From an uncultured Bacteroidales bacterium (lineage in GTDB: Bacteria; Bacteroidota; Bacteroidia; Bacteroidales; Paludibacteraceae), in NCBI GenBank assembly GCA_937911235.1, contig CALDPN010000189.1, forward strand, positions 1-10,875: 10,875 nt of DNA, in the 5' to 3' direction. Under the pieces are notes generated by a model. The model was not told where the DNA came from and made no database searches. It was given only the letters and a program-made list of their open reading frames with translations. Below are positions 6,858 to 10,875 of the stretch, in pieces (the first letter of the stretch is position 1; each line of letters begins with the position of its first letter). The translations under genes and the position numbers were made by a program.

Positions 6858-6889
6858 AAAAGAGGTGAACAAATTAATTGTTCACCTCT
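6855..6889 (-). terminator. Intrinsic terminator of the serC-serA unit
   Basis: A perfect 12-bp stem, AGAGGTGAACAA (6861-6872) with TTGTTCACCTCT (6878-6889), has a five-base loop. On the minus strand it is followed immediately by a run of T at 6861-6855. It is a strong leftward rho-independent terminator, 130 bases beyond the serA stop codon. The T-tract merges with the -33 element of the SulP promoter. Confidence 0.88.
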
Positions 6890-6890
6890 G

Positions 6891-7019
6891 ATAATATTTT
6901 CAATAATTACTTTTAAGCTAGGATTTTTTAGGCGTGCGCAATTCGAGAAACCGGAGTTTAGTTACCTAAATGAGGATTTCGAGAATAAGCAACAACGAGA
7001 AAAAGACAGCTTAAAATAA
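6891..7019 (+). pseudogene. Start-less coding-like tail converging on serA, possible gene remnant
   Basis: One rightward frame is open from 6843 to a TAA at 7017-7019. Its last part reads FFRRAQ, then FEKPEFSYLNEDFE, then NKQQREKDSLK. This charged composition looks more like a real protein C-terminus than random AT-rich DNA. There is no ATG in frame, and the frame runs back through the serA terminator, so no intact gene fits. The TAA abuts the serA stop codon with no gap. It could be the remaining 3' end of a former convergent gene or a chance open frame. Confidence 0.25.
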
Positions 7020-7940
7020 TTATTTGTTTACTTGGAATTTATTAATACCATCACGAATAAATCCTACGATTTGTTTAGCTGCTGCGATACCTGCATTGAT
7101 GTTTGCTTCTGCAGTTTGAGCACCCATTTTCTTAGGAGTAGAGAAATAACGTGTTGGGAATTGTGCAGCAAATTCTGCGTTAGCAGCTGGCATAATGTCA
7201 GTTACATAGCGGAAGTCTGCTCTGTCTTCCATAAGTTTGATTAATTCAACTTCGTTGATTACTTCTTTGCGAGCGGTGTTTACTAGCACAGCATTTTTAG
7301 GCATTCGCTCTAGTAATGCATAGTTGATAGAATTTTTAGTTTCTGCTGTTGCAGGGATGTGTAATGAAATGAATTGGCAAGTTTCATAAAGTTCTTCAGC
7401 TGAGTCTAGAGCTTTAACACCATCATTTTCGATTACTTCTTTTGGACAGAATGCGTCGAATGCGTAGATTTCCATTCCGAAACCTTTAGCTACACGAGCT
7501 ACGTTTCTACCTACGTTACCGTAAGCGTGGATACCTAATTTTTTGCCCATAAGTTCTGTGCCTGATGTACCATTGAATAGGTTACGTACTGCGTAAACCA
7601 TAAGACCAGCAGCAAGTTCAGCTACAGCGTTAGCGTTTTGACCTGGAGTGTTCATTACTACTACGTTAGCAGCAGAAGCAGCTTGTAGGTCAACGTTGTC
7701 GTAACCAGCACCAGCACGAACTACTATTTTAAGTTGTTTTGCAGCTTTGATAACTTCTGCATCAACAATATCACTACGGATAATGATAGCGTCAGCATCA
7801 GCAACTGCGTCTAAAAGTTCTTTTTTGTCTGTGTATTTTTCTAGAAGGGCCATTTCGTAGCCTGCTTCGTCTAATACTTGTTTGATACCATCTATAGCTA
7901 CTTTAGCAAATGGTTTTTCTGTAGCAACTAAAACTTTCAT
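7020..7940 (-). CDS. serA: D-3-phosphoglycerate dehydrogenase, short type III enzyme with catalytic Lys
   Basis: This enzyme oxidises 3-phosphoglycerate to 3-phosphohydroxypyruvate with NAD, the first step of serine synthesis in the cytoplasm. From ATG 7940 the protein has 306 residues. Visible are IIIRS (52-56), VVRAGAGYDNVD (73-84), NANAVAEL (102-109), the Rossmann loop GIHAYGNVG (136-144) with Ala in place of the first Gly of GxGxxG, and the catalytic Arg R224 in NTARKEVINE. The usual PHLGAST motif reads PKKMGAQT (269-276), putting K271 where the catalytic His normally lies. That substitution is known for type IIIK enzymes of Bacteroidetes and Entamoeba. There is no C-terminal ASB or ACT domain, so serine feedback through ACT is absent. 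ATG 7940 is preferred to the in-frame TTG at 7982, which lies within serC; it leaves a four-base gap after the serC stop, indicating co-transcription. Confidence 0.93.
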   Translation of the reverse strand: MKVLVATEKPFAKVAIDGIKQVLDEAGYEMALLEKYTDKKELLDAVADADAIIIRSDIVDAEVIKAAKQLKIVVRAGAGYDNVDLQAASAANVVVMNTPGQNANAVAELAAGLMVYAVRNLFNGTSGTELMGKKLGIHAYGNVGRNVARVAKGFGMEIYAFDAFCPKEVIENDGVKALDSAEELYETCQFISLHIPATAETKNSINYALLERMPKNAVLVNTARKEVINEVELIKLMEDRADFRYVTDIMPAANAEFAAQFPTRYFSTPKKMGAQTAEANINAGIAAAKQIVGFIRDGINKFQVNK

Positions 7941-7944
7941 TTTA

Positions 7945-9015
7945 TTATGCGTGTAATTTTTCAAATTCTTGGATACAATCAACTAATGCTTGTACGCTTT
8001 CGATAGGAAGAGCGTTGTATGTAGAAGCACGGAAACCACCAACAGAACGGTGACCTTTGATACCAACCATACCTTTTTCTGTAGCAAATTTCATGAAGTC
8101 TGCTTCAAGATCTTTGTATTCGTCTTTCATAACGAAGCAGATGTTCATTAATGAACGGTCTTCTTTTGCTGCAGTACCTACGAACATTTTGCTGCCATCG
8201 ATAGCATTGTAAAGAAGTTCTGCTTTAGCAATGTTTTTCTTTTCGATTTCAGCAAGACCACCTTGAGCTTTTAACCATTTAAGGGTTTGAAGAGCTGTGT
8301 AGATAGGAAGTACTGGAGGAGTATTGAACATTGAACCGTTGTCGATATGTGTTTGGTAGTTAAGCATAGTAGGGATGTAACGGCTTACTTTGCCTAACAC
8401 GTCGTTGCGGATGATAACGAAAGTAACACCTGCAGGAGCAAGGTTCTTTTGAGCACCACCGTAGATAACAGCATATTTAGTAACGTCTAGTGGACGAGAG
8501 AAGATATCAGAAGACATATCAGCTACTAATGGAACTGGTGAGTCGATATCTTTTCTAATTTCTGTACCGTAGATAGTGTTGTTTGTTGTGATGTGGAAAT
8601 AGTCTGCGTCAGCAGGAATTTCGAAATCTTTTGGAATGAAAGTGTAGTTTGCGTCAGCTGATGAAGCTACTTCAACAACTTCACCGAAACCTTTAGCTTC
8701 TTTCATTGCTTTTTTAGCCCAAACACCAGTGTTTAGGTATGCTGCTTTCTTTTCTAATAGGTTGAATGGAAGCATACAGAATTGTAGGCTAGCACCACCA
8801 CCTAAGAAGATAATTGAATAATTTTCTGGAATACCTAGAAGTTCTCTCATTAAAGCTTCTGCTTCGTCCAATACTGGTTGGAAGTATTTAGCACGGTGGC
8901 TAATTTCTAGGATTGATAAACCTTCACCTTGGAAATCTAAAACTGCTTTTGCTGTGTTTTCTATCACTTCTTGAGGAAGAATAGATGGTCCAGCGTTAAA
9001 ATTATGTTTTTTCAT
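7945..9015 (-). CDS. serC: Phosphoserine aminotransferase
   Basis: This PLP enzyme converts 3-phosphohydroxypyruvate and glutamate to phosphoserine and 2-oxoglutarate, the second step of serine synthesis. It also acts in pyridoxal phosphate synthesis in organisms with the DXP-dependent route. The protein has 356 residues, the normal family length. Landmarks are FNAGPSILP (6-14), EISHRAK (37-43), FLGGGASLQF (70-79), SSDIFSRP (168-175), the Schiff-base lysine K190 in YGGAQKNLAPAG, and GHRSVGGFRASTYNA (321-335) near the C-terminus. The ATG at 9015 starts MKKHNFNAGP, exactly where the family begins. It is followed by serA after four bases. A -7 box lies about 38 bases upstream. No phosphoserine phosphatase gene is in the window, so the third step is encoded elsewhere. 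Confidence 0.96.
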   Translation of the reverse strand: MKKHNFNAGPSILPQEVIENTAKAVLDFQGEGLSILEISHRAKYFQPVLDEAEALMRELLGIPENYSIIFLGGGASLQFCMLPFNLLEKKAAYLNTGVWAKKAMKEAKGFGEVVEVASSADANYTFIPKDFEIPADADYFHITTNNTIYGTEIRKDIDSPVPLVADMSSDIFSRPLDVTKYAVIYGGAQKNLAPAGVTFVIIRNDVLGKVSRYIPTMLNYQTHIDNGSMFNTPPVLPIYTALQTLKWLKAQGGLAEIEKKNIAKAELLYNAIDGSKMFVGTAAKEDRSLMNICFVMKDEYKDLEADFMKFATEKGMVGIKGHRSVGGFRASTYNALPIESVQALVDCIQEFEKLHA

Positions 9016-9052
9016 GTCGCTATAAGTTAAATATCTTATTTTTTAGAATGTG

Positions 9053-9060
9053 CAAAGATA
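9053..9060 (-). promoter_or_regulatory. Bacteroidota -7 element for serC-serA
   Basis: The minus strand reads TATCTTTG, identical to the -7 box of the aminotransferase pair. It sits just after the rfbB stop codon (9069-9071), so the -33 region overlaps the end of rfbB and contains no TTG. The predicted start near 9046 gives a leader of about 31 bases. No terminator separates rfbB from serC, so read-through is also possible. Confidence 0.5.
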
Positions 9061-9068
9061 CGAAAAAA

Positions 9069-10124
9069 TTATCTATTTGTATATTGTTTTTCGTAATATT
9101 TTGTATAATCACCAGAAGTTACGTTGTTTAACCACTCTTCGTTCTCTAAATACCAGTCTACAGTCTTTTCTAGACCTTCTGCAAATTGAAGAGATGGTTC
9201 CCAGCCTAGCTCGTCGCGAAGTTTGGTAGGGTCGATAGCGTAACGTAAGTCGTGACCTGCGCGGTCTGAAACGAATGTGATAAGTTTTTCTGAAGTACCT
9301 GGCTCTCTGCCTAATTTTTTGTCCATTACTTGACAAAGTAGGCGGATAAGGTCGATGTTAGTCCATTCGTTGTGACCACCAATATTATATGTTTCACCTA
9401 ATTTACCATTGTGGAAAATAGTGTCGATAGCACGAGCATGGTCGTTTACCCAAAGCCAGTCACGTACGTTTTCACCTTTACCATAGATAGGAATAGGTCT
9501 GTTGTTTTTAATATTGTTTATTGAAAGTGGAATAAGTTTTTCTGGGAAGTGGTTTGCACCATAGTTGTTTGAACAATTTGACATTACCACTGGAAGACCA
9601 TAAGTGTGGAAATAAGCACGTACAAAGTGGTCTGAACTAGCTTTAGAAGCTGAATATGGACTACGTGGGTCGTATGCTGTTTTTTCGGTGAAATAACCTT
9701 CTTTACCTAGTGAACCGTAAACTTCGTCGGTAGAAACGTGGTAGAAGCGTTTTCCTTCGTAGTTGCCTTTCCATAGGTTGCGAGCAGCGTTTAGTAGGTT
9801 TGCAGTACCCATTACGTTAGTACGGATAAATGCAAGTGGATCTGTGATAGAACGGTCTACGTGAGATTCTGCTGCAAGGTGGATAACACCATCAAATTGA
9901 TATTCTTGGAAGAGATTTTCTATAAATTCAGTATCGGTGATATCACCTTTAATGAATTGATAGTTTGGAAGATCACAAATGTCTTTTAGATTTTCCAAGT
10001 TTCCTGCATAGGTAAGTGCGTCTAGGTTGTAGCACATATAGTTAGGATACTTAGTAACGAAAAGACGAATTACGTGCGAGCCAATAAAACCAGCTGCGCC
10101 AGTGATTAAAATTTTCTTGTCCAT
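9069..10124 (-). CDS. rfbB: dTDP-glucose 4,6-dehydratase
   Basis: A 351-residue extended short-chain dehydrogenase/reductase that converts dTDP-glucose to dTDP-4-keto-6-deoxyglucose, the second step toward dTDP-rhamnose and other deoxysugars of surface polysaccharides. Visible are the NAD-binding GAAGFIGSH (9-17), DALTYAGNLENL (35-46), HLAAESHVDRS (82-92), the catalytic triad region STDEVYG (131-137, T132/D133/E134), the YSASK motif with Y157 and K161, SNNYGANHFPEKLIP (185-199), and VRDWLWVNDHA (220-230) for sugar-nucleotide binding. All are typical of RmlB rather than of UDP-glucose epimerases. The rmlA, rmlC and rmlD partners are not adjacent, so this copy stands apart from a standard rml cluster. 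It follows the HU/SPOR gene by 25 bases without a visible promoter or terminator, suggesting a shared transcript. Confidence 0.95.
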   Translation of the reverse strand: MDKKILITGAAGFIGSHVIRLFVTKYPNYMCYNLDALTYAGNLENLKDICDLPNYQFIKGDITDTEFIENLFQEYQFDGVIHLAAESHVDRSITDPLAFIRTNVMGTANLLNAARNLWKGNYEGKRFYHVSTDEVYGSLGKEGYFTEKTAYDPRSPYSASKASSDHFVRAYFHTYGLPVVMSNCSNNYGANHFPEKLIPLSINNIKNNRPIPIYGKGENVRDWLWVNDHARAIDTIFHNGKLGETYNIGGHNEWTNIDLIRLLCQVMDKKLGREPGTSEKLITFVSDRAGHDLRYAIDPTKLRDELGWEPSLQFAEGLEKTVDWYLENEEWLNNVTSGDYTKYYEKQYTNR

Positions 10125-10149
10125 ATTAATATATTATACGATCGTTTTC

Positions 10150-10875
10150 TTATGGATTGTAAGTTAGTAGCCAAACATCTCTAAATTGAGGATATTTTTT
10201 TGCTATTTTTTGTAAGCCTAAATTGCCTAAATCTTCTGTCTCATAGCTATCTGCAATGATTCTAAATCTATTGTCTGAATATACTATCTTGCTGTTTGAT
10301 AGTTCTTTAGGAAGATTATTTAAGAATTTTAGTGCTTTAGCCTGTGTATTGAAACTACCAATTACTGCATGGAATGGTGTGCAAATCACTTCTTCCTCTA
10401 CTTCTGGGGTAATTACGATTTCGTCTAGTGCAGTGATAGGTACAAATGTGGCACGATATACTACTTGTTTTTGGTTGAAATTGATAGGGATAAGTAGTAA
10501 AAGAAGAATAGCAGCTACACATGCCACAGCATAATTAAATGCTCTTGTGGTTTTTATTTCTTTTTCTTCTTGTTTAACTTTTTCTGTTAGAGAAATGGTG
10601 TTGCTACTTACTTCTGGGAAATAGAATGTTTGAAGACCAAATGAACTTTTAAGTAAATTATTTGTTTGAGCAGGCTCAAAGCTAACTTTTTCTCCGTTCA
10701 AATGGAATGTGCCAATATTAGCAAATGAAAGATGTTTGAAAGTTTTAAGAGTAGTGTTAAGCTTTTCTACTTTCTCTGCAATATAGTTGTTGGCTTCAAT
10801 TAAACTTAAACCTTCTGCTTTAGCAATTTCTTGTACTAAAAGACCATCGTTGTAGGTTAAGTCTGGGTTGAAACC
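10150..10875 (-). CDS. CCDC81-like HU and SPOR domain protein, 5' end beyond the window
   Basis: 241 codons are visible; the frame is open to the right edge, so the N-terminus lies outside. A TTG near 10701 that could be mistaken for the start is internal, in FHLNGEKVSF. The fragment begins GFNPDLTYNDGLLVQEIAKA and continues through IGTFHLNGEKVSFEP, typical of the CCDC81-like prokaryotic HU domains of Bacteroidota envelope proteins. A charged linker (about 95-110) precedes one membrane helix, YAVACVAAILLLLLIPINF (114-132). The C-terminal SPOR domain (about 167-241) starts FHAVIGSFNTQAKALKFL and ends YPQFRDVWLLTY. SPOR domains bind peptidoglycan lacking stem peptides, as at division sites. Inference: a membrane-anchored protein with a cytoplasmic HU-like part and a periplasmic SPOR part, possibly tying DNA or nucleoid to the septal wall. 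Confidence 0.88.
   Translation of the reverse strand, partial: GFNPDLTYNDGLLVQEIAKAEGLSLIEANNYIAEKVEKLNTTLKTFKHLSFANIGTFHLNGEKVSFEPAQTNNLLKSSFGLQTFYFPEVSSNTISLTEKVKQEEKEIKTTRAFNYAVACVAAILLLLLIPINFNQKQVVYRATFVPITALDEIVITPEVEEEVICTPFHAVIGSFNTQAKALKFLNNLPKELSNSKIVYSDNRFRIIADSYETEDLGNLGLQKIAKKYPQFRDVWLLTYNP

Noticed and set aside
7032..7244. A rightward cysteine-rich open frame inside serA.
   Set aside because: Antisense shadow of the serA C-terminal codons; no start signals or similarity.
9109..9336. A 75-codon leftward frame overlapping rfbB in another phase.
   Set aside because: Its arginine-rich sequence is a frame-shifted reading of the rfbB C-terminal region, which is intact and conserved.
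10129..10149. The 8-bp palindrome ACGATCGT region between the SPOR gene and rfbB as an operator or promoter.
   Set aside because: Too short to stand out, and no TAnnTTTG element accompanies it in the 25-base gap.
1..10875. CRISPR array, tRNA or rRNA genes, insertion sequences or integration sites.
   Set aside because: No regularly spaced repeats, cloverleaf-like sequences, transposase or integrase coding regions, or terminal inverted repeats were found.

Overview
The window looks like a chromosomal, non-mobile stretch of an AT-rich member of the Bacteroidota, most likely order Bacteroidales. Three things support this. Five -7 elements fit the Bacteroidota vegetative consensus TAnnTTTG, and none of the genes has a recognisable Shine-Dalgarno sequence. 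The serC-serA pair includes a short type III phosphoglycerate dehydrogenase with Lys where the catalytic His normally sits. At the right edge is a protein combining a CCDC81-like HU region, one membrane helix and a SPOR domain, an architecture typical of this phylum.

Layout, left to right. Positions 1-74 hold the first codons of a leftward folC with a GTG start. It diverges from the only rightward gene, a PIN-PhoH ATPase (193-1515), which ends in two consecutive perfect hairpins; the second is an intrinsic terminator. Everything else reads leftward. In transcription order from the right edge these are: the HU/SPOR envelope protein (5' end outside the window), an rfbB-type dTDP-glucose 4,6-dehydratase, serC, serA, a SulP/STAS anion transporter, a PLP aminotransferase overlapping a LolC/FtsX-like ABC permease by one base (TAATG), and an orphan gene carrying an LPD3-like domain.

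Functional units. serC and serA encode two of the three steps of serine synthesis from 3-phosphoglycerate and form a tight unit with its own -7 box and a terminator at 6855-6889. The T-tract of that terminator also forms the -33 element of the SulP promoter. This promoter fixes the SulP start at 6787, because the longer reading frame begins inside the -7 box. The aminotransferase-permease pair has its own -7 box and is probably translationally coupled. The other genes are housekeeping functions: nucleotide-sugar synthesis, cell envelope, RNA-associated ATPase and folate.

The one gene that does not look like housekeeping is at 1653-2447. It is AT-rich, has its own promoter and a structured leader, and resembles large polyvalent protein-associated domain 3, a domain mainly known from phage and conjugative-element conflict proteins. 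It is the best candidate for something undescribed, but no partner gene is visible, so I do not claim a system. No CRISPR array, tRNA, rRNA or insertion sequence was seen. No stretch above 300 bases lacks a gene; the largest gap (6788-7019) holds the SulP promoter, the serA terminator and a start-less coding-like tail.
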